Source: MGIIb-P sp963934015
Lineage (GTDB): Archaea > Thermoplasmatota > Poseidoniia > Poseidoniales > Thalassarchaeaceae
DNA: 58,103 nt
Assembly (NCBI GenBank): GCA_963934015.1
Contig: CAWVWT010000011.1
Location: 1-58,103 of the forward strand
Direction of reading: 5' to 3'
Shown here: piece after piece, positions 18,177-25,727 of the stretch
How the letters are laid out: each line of letters opens with the position of its first letter
Position numbering within the stretch: position 1 is the stretch's first letter
Program-made: the position numbers and the translations under genes
Notes under the pieces: model-generated
Seen by the model: only the letters and a program-made list of their open reading frames with translations
Told to the model about the DNA's origin: nothing
Database searches by the model: none

Positions 18177-18887
18177 ATGACTCAATCGCTCTACCTCGAG
18201 CACGACGGAAAGGTTCTGCTTGTAGATCTCGAGGGATTTGGGCCCCAGAAAGCAGTCATGGGCAGAGTGGGTGAGATATCGCTGAGATTGCCAACAGAAT
18301 CAGAAGTTGATTCCATGGGAATCAAATGGTCTAAGCGACGCACAAACCGCATCAAATTTGGCAACGAATTTCATGAAGTTGTGTATGCCTTTCCAGAGAT
18401 TGAGTGGCCAGAACATTGGACCTGGAAGGACAAACTCATTTCAGATGGCTGTGTCGACCCTTTGGCGCGTGAATGTGTCTACAGGAGTATGCATCGGGTT
18501 GTTTCTAAAGTCATCTTACAGAACCAACGAAAAGAAGTCGTAATGGCGAAGGTGAAACGTGGATTTTTCACTGGTCACTGGACACTTCCAGGTGGCTTTG
18601 TAGACTATGCCGAACATCCACTTGAAGGCGCGATGCGTGAAGTATTGGAGGAGTTGGGAATCACCATAGAAATTTCAGAAAATGATATCGTTCAAATCGC
18701 GGAGAGGATTTTCACTAGCGAAGGAATCCAATTTCTGTCTTTCACTTACAAATGTAATGTTGTCGATAAATTATCATTCACGCCCAAAGCAGATGAAATT
18801 GAAGAGGTTCGATGGTTCCCGATTGAGGAAGCCCTCGCACGAGCGGCAAGCCAGTTTGATGTAGAAGCGTTGAGGTCTTTGGGATGA
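18177..18887 (+). CDS. Nudix hydrolase
   Basis: 236 residues. The Nudix box GX5EX7REUXEEXGU is complete at about residues 140-162 (G-FVDYA-E, then REVLEELGI), binding the divalent metals that hydrolyse a nucleoside diphosphate linked to X. The ~100-residue N-terminal extension is reminiscent of NUDIX proteins with an added recognition domain. The substrate is not identifiable; NADH or ADP-ribose are plausible beside malate dehydrogenase. GAGGTGA precedes the ATG. The last four bases overlap the next gene (ATGA). Confidence 0.87.
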   Translation: MTQSLYLEHDGKVLLVDLEGFGPQKAVMGRVGEISLRLPTESEVDSMGIKWSKRRTNRIKFGNEFHEVVYAFPEIEWPEHWTWKDKLISDGCVDPLARECVYRSMHRVVSKVILQNQRKEVVMAKVKRGFFTGHWTLPGGFVDYAEHPLEGAMREVLEELGITIEISENDIVQIAERIFTSEGIQFLSFTYKCNVVDKLSFTPKADEIEEVRWFPIEEALARAASQFDVEALRSLG

Positions 18888-19597
18888 GTCGGCATCTGAA
18901 TGATTCACATCTGCGTAAAGTCATACAACTCGGCGTTATTCTCATCGTCGGATCATGCTTGATTAGCCAAGCTATGATGCAACTTGGAGGGGGCGAACGT
19001 GATGAACCCGTGGATTTGAGAGACCAAGTCCCAGATGACTTTGATGACGGGGGCCTAGTCTTCGAAGATGGTTTTCCCCCGTTCATATCTTCCGCTGGTG
19101 CTTTCATGCCAGAACGAATGGTATTCAATATTGGATTATTCACCGGGGGTATCGTGATGATTTTACTATCCTTCGAAATCTTTCATCGGACGAAACCTGA
19201 AGAATCGAAAAGAAAAATTAGCAATGTGGTTTCCCTGATTACAGGAATTATTATTGGATTTTCACTGATACAAATTGTTGGACACCCATTCAATACGAGT
19301 ATCATCATGCACATCTTCTGGGCAATGAACATCTTCTGGTGTGCTCAAATTTGGATTGCAACTCTTGCGTATGCGCGTGGTAATTTGGACTCAGATGTGA
19401 GTTGGAGAGGGTATCCAATTCACCAAATCCGCTGGTCATTGTTTGCGATTGCCGTAATCTCATTCCAAGCCATGACCGTTTTGGTCGCCACCGGTAACCT
19501 AGTGGAGTCCGCCATTTTTGAATGGACATTGACATTTTCAGCCGAAGCCATGATGTTGTCAATGATTCCGGCGCTCACGCCCGCTGCATCAGCGTAG
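18884..19597 (+). CDS. Multi-pass membrane protein of unknown function
   Basis: 237 residues with about six predicted helices: residues 13-32, an acidic exported loop (DLRDQVPDDFDDGG), then helices near 85-105, 115-135, 140-160, 185-205 and 215-232. The long acidic first loop and remaining five helices recall Frag1/DRAM-like six-helix proteins, but I cannot confirm that. It overlaps the Nudix gene by 4 nt and so belongs to the mdh-Nudix operon. It overlaps the convergent gene at 19575 by 23 nt. Confidence 0.7.
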   Translation: MSRHLNDSHLRKVIQLGVILIVGSCLISQAMMQLGGGERDEPVDLRDQVPDDFDDGGLVFEDGFPPFISSAGAFMPERMVFNIGLFTGGIVMILLSFEIFHRTKPEESKRKISNVVSLITGIIIGFSLIQIVGHPFNTSIIMHIFWAMNIFWCAQIWIATLAYARGNLDSDVSWRGYPIHQIRWSLFAIAVISFQAMTVLVATGNLVESAIFEWTLTFSAEAMMLSMIPALTPAASA

Positions 19598-20159
19598 CAA
19601 CGAAGAGTGCAGAGGCTCCGCCGAACATCATCAAACCTGCAAGCATCAATCCCTTCTGCAAATCAGTTTGGCTTGAACGCTTCATCTCAATTTCCGGTTC
19701 TTCTTCTCCACAATCACCAAAGCACTCACCGATGGTTGGGGCTGAATTGCTGTGATCGTCTGCTGCTATATTGAGGAGTACTTCGATTTCACTGCCATCT
19801 GAAAGTAAATCAGAAAGAATGTAATTTCCAACCAAAGCTGTATCATTGATGACTAAAATCCATGCCATCCGACAATTAGAAAAATTCCCACCACAATCAA
19901 TGTGCAGAGTTCCGGATGAGAATTCCCCTTCGTCATCAAAATCACCATCGCCATTGAGGTCAAGTCCAATTTCATGTGTTATGTTAGTACGATTATCGAC
20001 AATCTTGTATTGAATTGTGTCATTAACGACAAGATTGACCTCAAGTGGTGAGTGGCTGTCCTCTCGGACAACGACTGTGAAGGTGTCCGGCTCATGCGCT
20101 GCACTAAATCCAGACAATAGCGGGATTACGAGGAGCAAGGCGATTGCTGCACCGCGCAT
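19575..20159 (-). CDS. Exported, C-terminally anchored protein with EF-hand-like loop
   Basis: 194 residues. A signal peptide (AAIALLLVIPLLSGFSAAHE) leads into a beta-rich domain containing DLNGDGDFDDEGE, a calcium-loop-like element, two paired Cys regions (CGGNFSNC; CFGDCGEEE) and a C-terminal helix (GLMLAGLMMFGGASALFVA). The ATG at 20159 starts the signal peptide; the longer in-frame start at 20270 would run through the promoter and the divergent gene. No SD is present, and a TATA-like box is centred about 26 nt upstream, which fits leaderless transcription. Function unknown; a small beta-sandwich such as a cupredoxin-like fold is possible but unsupported. Confidence 0.72.
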   Translation of the reverse strand: MRGAAIALLLVIPLLSGFSAAHEPDTFTVVVREDSHSPLEVNLVVNDTIQYKIVDNRTNITHEIGLDLNGDGDFDDEGEFSSGTLHIDCGGNFSNCRMAWILVINDTALVGNYILSDLLSDGSEIEVLLNIAADDHSNSAPTIGECFGDCGEEEPEIEMKRSSQTDLQKGLMLAGLMMFGGASALFVATLMQRA

Positions 20160-20179
20160 GGAAGGCGGTATCTGACCGT

Positions 20180-20190
20180 AGATAAATACA
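20180..20190. promoter_or_regulatory. Shared TATA-like box of a divergent gene pair
   Basis: AGATAAATACA is centred about 26 nt from the minus-strand ATG (20159) and about 31 nt from the plus-strand ATG (20216). This is the position expected of a TATA box for leaderless transcripts in both directions. A 6-bp inverted repeat (ACCGAC / GTCGGT, about 20192-20210) lies on the plus side. Confidence 0.5.
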
Positions 20191-20215
20191 AACCGACTCA
20201 GAGGGTCGGTGAGCC

Positions 20216-21994
20216 ATGGAGACGGGAAAAGCACTGATAATCGCCGGTCTCCTTTTCCTCGGGAGTGCATCGCTTGGATTCCTCGCCATGATGGACATGA
20301 GTGAAGATTCGGATTCTACCGACGAAAAATCATTGCAAGAAGACCCTCTTATTCAGAATGAAGATCACGATCACCGAGAACCAACACACCACAATATGAG
20401 CAGTTCGAATATTGAATTCGCTGACTTCAATGAACTGACCAGCCCAGGGAATGCAGAAGTTCAGGTAATGACCGCACCAGACGGAAGAGTGTATGCTTAC
20501 CAGGCTGGGTGGAATGATGTTCACATTACCGACGTCACAGACCCATACAACACCACGGTAATGGGTGTATACAACGACCCGAATACACAAGTTCTAGATG
20601 TCAAGTATCTCGAATACAATGGTGATGAATACCTTATCCTCCAAAACCAATTGGTCGATTCAGGGTATGCTGATCCAAATGTTGGTAATTGGGACGATCC
20701 CTTTCAGGTCAGTGTGACACTCATCGATGTAACTGACAAAACCAACCCCGTGTTTGTGAGTTCGTGGTTTGATGCTGATCATCCATCTGGCCCACACAAC
20801 CTCTACACACAAATGATTGATGACGAATGGTACATTCTCGTTGCCAACCCCGAATATACCGCCTGTGACATCGGCCAAGGGGATGCTTGTGGAGGAATCA
20901 CAATTGCACATTTATTCTTTGATGGCCCCGGCAATGTCCCCCAAATTAACAAAGTTGGTGAAGCTGAAGTTGCTTGGGATACAACACGAGGTGGTTGGAT
21001 TTACATTCATGACATGACCAGCCAAACTTGGCCAGGTGATGATGAAAATGATCCGCGGTATGGTCGAACCTACATCTACGGGGCATATTGGGAAGCAGGA
21101 CTGAGAATTTTTGACATTTCAGATGTTCCACACCCGACAAATTCTCCTGCTGAATATGCATGGCACACAGGAGGTTGTAAAATCGCACTAGGAACGCAAC
21201 CTGCATGCACTTGGCGGGCTCCTGAAGTCGGCCATTGGGATGATTTCGCTGACCTTGATGGAGATGGTGAATTGGACAGTGGTCCCACTGGAAACGAGAA
21301 TGGCGGTCGTGCATCATACATTCACTATGCTGAACCATTCCCCGAAATGGTCGACACCAGCCATCTTGGAGGACCTGATGGTAATCGTCACCTTACCGTT
21401 CTCGCTGTAGAAGTGATTGAAACTTCAGTTGGAACGGGATTGGTATACCTACTGGATACTACGAACTTCACAATGAATAATGGTAACATGCACTTTGAAC
21501 CCAGTTTGTATTCATCATGGGAAATCCCAACCGCATGGTCACACTGCTTCGGAAGTTCTTGTAATGACCACGCCAACAGTGACGAATGGTTGCTGTTTAG
21601 CCCCCACAATTTGGATAGTGTTTACTTCCCAACCAATGATGATGACTTGCCTGACAACAGCCACGGTGGCACTTGGGATGGAAGACTCTACGTCAGCCAT
21701 TACCATGGTGGAATGTGGATTGTAGATGTGGAAACACTCATTCACGCAGGCTACAATGGCCAAGAGAGAAATTCAACCAATATGGAAGCGACGTTGGCTT
21801 TCTATCTCCCTCATGGCAGCGAGTATGGCGAACCACTCGACAGTCAATACTACGACTTCGGTTGGATCCCATTCCTTTGGGCCGTTGAATACCATGATGG
21901 GTATGCATACATGTCTTGCATTACGAGTGGTTTGTATATCGCACAACTCGATATTGATCAACCCTACCGTGGTGTCTTGCTAAACAATGGTTAA
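20216..21994 (+). CDS. LVIVD-repeat beta-propeller protein, membrane-anchored
   Basis: 592 residues. An N-terminal helix (ALIIAGLLFLGSASLGFLAMM) acts as signal or anchor. The rest is a propeller-like series of blades: VYAYQAGWNDVHITDVTDP, VTLIDVTDKTNPVFVSSW, LRIFDISDVPHP, VYLLDTTNF and MWIVDVETLIH. The pattern 'hydrophobic-x-I/V-D-V-T/S-D-P' is that of LVIVD repeats. Conserved Cys pairs (TACDIGQGDACGG; GGCKIALGTQPAC) could form disulfides. It acts outside the membrane, as a binding scaffold or possibly an enzyme. Relatives are common in marine microbes without known function. No SD is seen; a TATA-like box 31 nt upstream suggests a leaderless mRNA. Confidence 0.8.
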   Translation: METGKALIIAGLLFLGSASLGFLAMMDMSEDSDSTDEKSLQEDPLIQNEDHDHREPTHHNMSSSNIEFADFNELTSPGNAEVQVMTAPDGRVYAYQAGWNDVHITDVTDPYNTTVMGVYNDPNTQVLDVKYLEYNGDEYLILQNQLVDSGYADPNVGNWDDPFQVSVTLIDVTDKTNPVFVSSWFDADHPSGPHNLYTQMIDDEWYILVANPEYTACDIGQGDACGGITIAHLFFDGPGNVPQINKVGEAEVAWDTTRGGWIYIHDMTSQTWPGDDENDPRYGRTYIYGAYWEAGLRIFDISDVPHPTNSPAEYAWHTGGCKIALGTQPACTWRAPEVGHWDDFADLDGDGELDSGPTGNENGGRASYIHYAEPFPEMVDTSHLGGPDGNRHLTVLAVEVIETSVGTGLVYLLDTTNFTMNNGNMHFEPSLYSSWEIPTAWSHCFGSSCNDHANSDEWLLFSPHNLDSVYFPTNDDDLPDNSHGGTWDGRLYVSHYHGGMWIVDVETLIHAGYNGQERNSTNMEATLAFYLPHGSEYGEPLDSQYYDFGWIPFLWAVEYHDGYAYMSCITSGLYIAQLDIDQPYRGVLLNNG

Positions 21995-22038
21995 CTCACG
22001 GCCGATTGTTTCAGATATGGGTTGTCAGTCCGCTACAC

Positions 22039-23439
22039 ATGGGTTCACGAACACCGGCAGTATTGCTGATGGTTTTCCTATTATTGGGGACACCGCTGTC
22101 CGGTTGTTTTGGGGATGCGGATGAAGCGAAAAAATCAGTTCAATCCATCCTGCAAATCAATTTTGAAGACCCGGCTGATTCAATCCTGCGCACTGGTGAG
22201 TGGCACCAATTCACCCTAGAAGGAAATGGCCACTCATTATCGGTACCAGATGATGTGTTGCTGTTTGTCAATGGTTCCGCAATTCCTGATGGTATCGTCA
22301 CCGTAACCGATGAGGAGTTGAATGGAAGGTTGTTGCTAACACCCTACGTTACTGAAGTCGATTTGACCGTGATGTACCCAAGTGGCTCAAAAGAAGTCGT
22401 TTCCATCGAAGTTCAAAATGGTACACCAATTGTGAGTGGGGAAGAATGGTTTGAAAAAATGGATTTCATCACCAGTGTGTGTTCAGATTCCAGCCAATGT
22501 GGAGGTTATATCAATCGATGGATGGGGACAGGAAATCCGCAACTTGAGCGGGCAGCAGTCTATTTCAAAGGACATTTCGAAGGACTGGGTTATGAAACTC
22601 ATTTGATGCGAGTAATCGATCATGGAAATCCAACGCAACCTGAAAGCCTGAATGTCATTGCATGGAAAGAAGGACGCTCGGATTCATGCGTGCAAGGCAT
22701 GGGAGCTCACATGGACGTAGCCCCGCCAGGCAGTCTTGCAGGTACGTACGAAGGTGCGTATGACAATACAGCCGGCACTGTTTCGATGCTACTATTTGCT
22801 CGAGCGTTGGTGGATTTGACCGTTGAATGTGACACATTTTTGGCACTCTGGTCCAGTGAAGAGGAAGGATTGCGAGGATCCAATGCCTTTGCGACAAATG
22901 ACTGTGATTATTGTCTTCCAAAGGACAAAGAATTGGAATTTTACATCAACATGGACATGATGGGGATTTCTTGGCCTGCACACAAATCGAATGGTGACCC
23001 ATTCCCATATCACGCATGGTCGGGGCCCGATATTGACCCGGATGTACAAGATGTAGAGATTACAAACGTGCTTGACAATGTTCACTTCAATATTCTCAAA
23101 GCCCCCAGGAATTTGACCATCGATGGATCATATGGTTCAGGTTGTGACCAACATTGGGATGAACATTCAAATCTGGTCATGGATGTACATGAGGACACCT
23201 TTGGTCGTTCAGATCACGTTACATTCCGCAACTTGGGTGCGCAAACCATCTTCCACTTGGGCGCATATGATGACGACTATTCGGCTTACCATTCACCCAC
23301 GGATACATTGGATAACATGGTTGCAGAGGTTGGTGGCCAAGATGAACTTGAGAAGAGTATACAATTCGTCTTGTGGGCTGCAATGCTGGAATTTATGATT
23401 GCAGATCAAACACATGAAATCAGAAACGTCGACGCATGA
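22039..23439 (+). CDS. M28-family zinc peptidase lipoprotein (copy 1)
   Basis: 466 residues. A lipoprotein-like signal ends in LSGC (AVLLMVFLLLGTPLSGCFGD), so the mature protein should be lipid-anchored outside the cell. After a beta domain (about 35-140), the aminopeptidase domain has the co-catalytic zinc ligands: GMGAHMDVAP (His, Asp), GAYDNTAG (bridging Asp), SSEEEGLRG (Glu pair), NMDMMG (Asp) and a late His in SAYHSPTDTLDN. The order matches M28 (Zn-dependent exopeptidase) enzymes. The ATG at 22039 starts the signal peptide; a TTG at 22006 is in frame but unlikely. It is followed by a paralogue whose longest frame overlaps its stop. Likely releases amino acids from environmental peptides. 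Confidence 0.88.
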   Translation: MGSRTPAVLLMVFLLLGTPLSGCFGDADEAKKSVQSILQINFEDPADSILRTGEWHQFTLEGNGHSLSVPDDVLLFVNGSAIPDGIVTVTDEELNGRLLLTPYVTEVDLTVMYPSGSKEVVSIEVQNGTPIVSGEEWFEKMDFITSVCSDSSQCGGYINRWMGTGNPQLERAAVYFKGHFEGLGYETHLMRVIDHGNPTQPESLNVIAWKEGRSDSCVQGMGAHMDVAPPGSLAGTYEGAYDNTAGTVSMLLFARALVDLTVECDTFLALWSSEEEGLRGSNAFATNDCDYCLPKDKELEFYINMDMMGISWPAHKSNGDPFPYHAWSGPDIDPDVQDVEITNVLDNVHFNILKAPRNLTIDGSYGSGCDQHWDEHSNLVMDVHEDTFGRSDHVTFRNLGAQTIFHLGAYDDDYSAYHSPTDTLDNMVAEVGGQDELEKSIQFVLWAAMLEFMIADQTHEIRNVDA

Positions 23440-23489
23440 GCCGTTCGTCAGGCCGATTCATTCAGATAGGCCTTCATGGTCGGCGACTC

Positions 23490-25076
23490 ATGCGTTCACG
23501 GATACCGACCGTTCTCCTAATGGTTTTCCTCCTTCTTGGAACCCCATTATCTGGCTGCTTTGGTTCCGAAGATGCAGCAGCACCCACTGGAAAAGATCTC
23601 GGGATTAATGGAATGCTGACAGCAGGAGACTGGAGTGAAGTTACACTGATTGCTCGAGCCGATTTGAGTGTATATATCCCATATTTTATCATCGACCCCG
23701 GTAGTAAACGTGCCCAGAATGGCACAGTTCTTGATTTGAAATCGGGTAGTAGCACTAGTGTCGAATGGTTGCTTCCACCTCGAAATCCGCAAGCAACATT
23801 GCTAATCGGAGAATATGGTCGAACAAATTGGCCAGTGCGTGCGGCCAATGAATCATGGCAAGATTGGATTATAGATCCCTCCAATGGTGGTGCAGTAGGG
23901 GTGACCGAAAATGGTGACAATGGTACATGGGGTTGGCTTGTTGCAGAAGACTCCGATGGAGGCGCTGCCGCAATCAAGACGTTTGAAACAACTCGCCCAC
24001 AGCGTTCAGACTTGACCATGGACGAGGGTGTCGATGCTTCAGGTGGTTGGGTAGATGGTCGCTCAGTCTACGAATGGGTAGATTTCATCACTGATGAAAC
24101 TCCAGACCCACTCGATCTAGCCGATGGTGCAAAAGGTTACCTCGATCGATGGATTGGGAATGGAAATCCTGCATATGAAGATGCAATCACCTACTTTGAA
24201 GGGGTCCTCACTGGATTCGGCTTGCGAACAGAGGTCCATCGATTCCAATCCGGAACCCTTTGGGCTGCTAACATCTGTGGCTACAAGGATGGAACCGTAT
24301 TCCCGGATGAGTGGTTGGTTTTTGGTGGCCATTTCGACATTGCACCCTATGCATCCCCAATTGGCATCATCCCGGGTACAGAAGAATCAGGGTATGGAAC
24401 TCGAACAGGTGCCTATGACAATACGGCGGGCTCAGCAATGGTGCTGACCACAGCTGGAGCACTGGCGAGTTTCGATGCTCGCAGAACCATGGTGTTCTGC
24501 TTGTGGTCTAGCGAAGAAGAGGGGTTGTGGGGCTCGTCCGCATTTGCTAACGACCTGCCATCTGGTGTCACTGTCAGCAATTATCTGAATCTTGATATGG
24601 CTGGCGTAAATTATCCTGGGAACTACGCACTTTCGGTCTATTTGGGGCCGGATGGAAGCGGGGATGTGGTGGACCAACCTGGAATGTTCCATTTGGCAGA
24701 ATGGATTGGTGCTGACGCACTCGATCTCGCTTACCAGATGGAGAGAGGGGCAGCAGAATGGGCGGCCGGTGGTGAAAATCCCTTGTGGGGAATTGAATAT
24801 GAAGATACGGTTGCCATTTACGAATCACCCACTGCACGCAGTGACCATGATTCCTTCCAACAAATTGGTGTCGCCACTCTTGGATGGAATGGAGTGGTCG
24901 ATGGATTCCCCTGCTACCACAAAACGTGTGATCAATTGGAAACGCTAGAAGAGTATATGGTGACCGATAACGCCACTGGAGTGGCGAACCTTGCACATTC
25001 TTGGGACATCGTCACATGGTGGGCGGTCTTTGCCTTCCTACACATGGATCAAACACCGGTACCAAATGAATTGTGA
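23490..25076 (+). CDS. M28-family zinc peptidase lipoprotein (copy 2)
   Basis: 528 residues; a tandem paralogue of the preceding gene. The signal (TVLLMVFLLLGTPLSGCFGS) is almost identical in protein though not in codons. Zinc ligands: VFGGHFDIAPY (His, Asp), GAYDNTAGS, SSEEEGLWG, NLDMAGV and a late His in SPTARSDHDSF. The exported N-terminal domain (about 40-190) differs from copy 1. The ATG at 23490 is chosen because it begins the signal peptide; an in-frame ATG at 23436 overlaps copy 1's stop by 4 nt and could be used for coupling. Probably a peptidase with different specificity. Confidence 0.88.
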   Translation: MRSRIPTVLLMVFLLLGTPLSGCFGSEDAAAPTGKDLGINGMLTAGDWSEVTLIARADLSVYIPYFIIDPGSKRAQNGTVLDLKSGSSTSVEWLLPPRNPQATLLIGEYGRTNWPVRAANESWQDWIIDPSNGGAVGVTENGDNGTWGWLVAEDSDGGAAAIKTFETTRPQRSDLTMDEGVDASGGWVDGRSVYEWVDFITDETPDPLDLADGAKGYLDRWIGNGNPAYEDAITYFEGVLTGFGLRTEVHRFQSGTLWAANICGYKDGTVFPDEWLVFGGHFDIAPYASPIGIIPGTEESGYGTRTGAYDNTAGSAMVLTTAGALASFDARRTMVFCLWSSEEEGLWGSSAFANDLPSGVTVSNYLNLDMAGVNYPGNYALSVYLGPDGSGDVVDQPGMFHLAEWIGADALDLAYQMERGAAEWAAGGENPLWGIEYEDTVAIYESPTARSDHDSFQQIGVATLGWNGVVDGFPCYHKTCDQLETLEEYMVTDNATGVANLAHSWDIVTWWAVFAFLHMDQTPVPNEL

Positions 25077-25085
25077 GATGGTTCG

Positions 25086-25727
25086 ATGAAGCAGTACATG
25101 GCAATCATGCTGGCGTTCTGCATCTTTCTTCCGGGTTGCACTGCACCAGCTGAAGACCTAGATATTTTCCATGGTGATGATTTACCAAGGAATAATTCCG
25201 AATATGAAGTCAGTGAATTCAGTCTTACAAAAACAGATGGTAATTTGACCAACCTTTCCGATTATGAGGGGCAAGTTCTTGTTGTTTCATTCATCTATTC
25301 TCGATGTCCAGATGTTTGTCCCGTTGTCAGTTCTAATCTACGTTGGGTGAGTCAAGAATTGGCTGAAGATTATGGGACAAATTTTAGCATTATTTCAATC
25401 ACCGTTGACCCATGGTGGGATTCGCAGAATGCTCTGGCACTATATGCTGGGAATCGAAACCTTTCATGGCCGCATTTGACTGGTGATGTTGCGGTGCTTG
25501 AACCAATTTGGCAAGCGTTTCATGTTGGGCTGCAGACATATGTCAATGAGACATTTGAGGAAGATTCGAACAGTACATCAGGTAGGCACCACCCAGATTA
25601 CTTGGTCAACCATTCGACATCAACCATCATCATTGACAAAAATCACGAACAGCGTGTTCGATGGGATGATCTGGATTGGGAACCGACTCTATTCGTTGAA
25701 GACGTCCAACGGTTAATGGACGAATAA
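25086..25727 (+). CDS. SCO1/SenC/PrrC-like lipoprotein
   Basis: 213 residues; a thioredoxin-fold copper chaperone or thiol reductase acting at the outer face of the membrane. The lipoprotein signal ends at Cys18 (FCIFLPGCTAP). The SCO copper site is complete: C74-PDV-C78 in SRCPDVCPV and His176 in DYLVNHSTST. SISITVDPWWD is the conserved strand. SCO proteins insert copper into the CuA site of cytochrome oxidase, supporting aerobic respiration. It begins 9 nt after the second M28 gene, so it is probably co-transcribed. Its stop abuts the alaS stop with no spacing. Confidence 0.9.
   Translation: MKQYMAIMLAFCIFLPGCTAPAEDLDIFHGDDLPRNNSEYEVSEFSLTKTDGNLTNLSDYEGQVLVVSFIYSRCPDVCPVVSSNLRWVSQELAEDYGTNFSIISITVDPWWDSQNALALYAGNRNLSWPHLTGDVAVLEPIWQAFHVGLQTYVNETFEEDSNSTSGRHHPDYLVNHSTSTIIIDKNHEQRVRWDDLDWEPTLFVEDVQRLMDE

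Noticed and set aside
17301..18203. 300-codon frame opposite malate dehydrogenase
   Set aside because: Antisense shadow of a well-supported mdh; no start signal and no domain.
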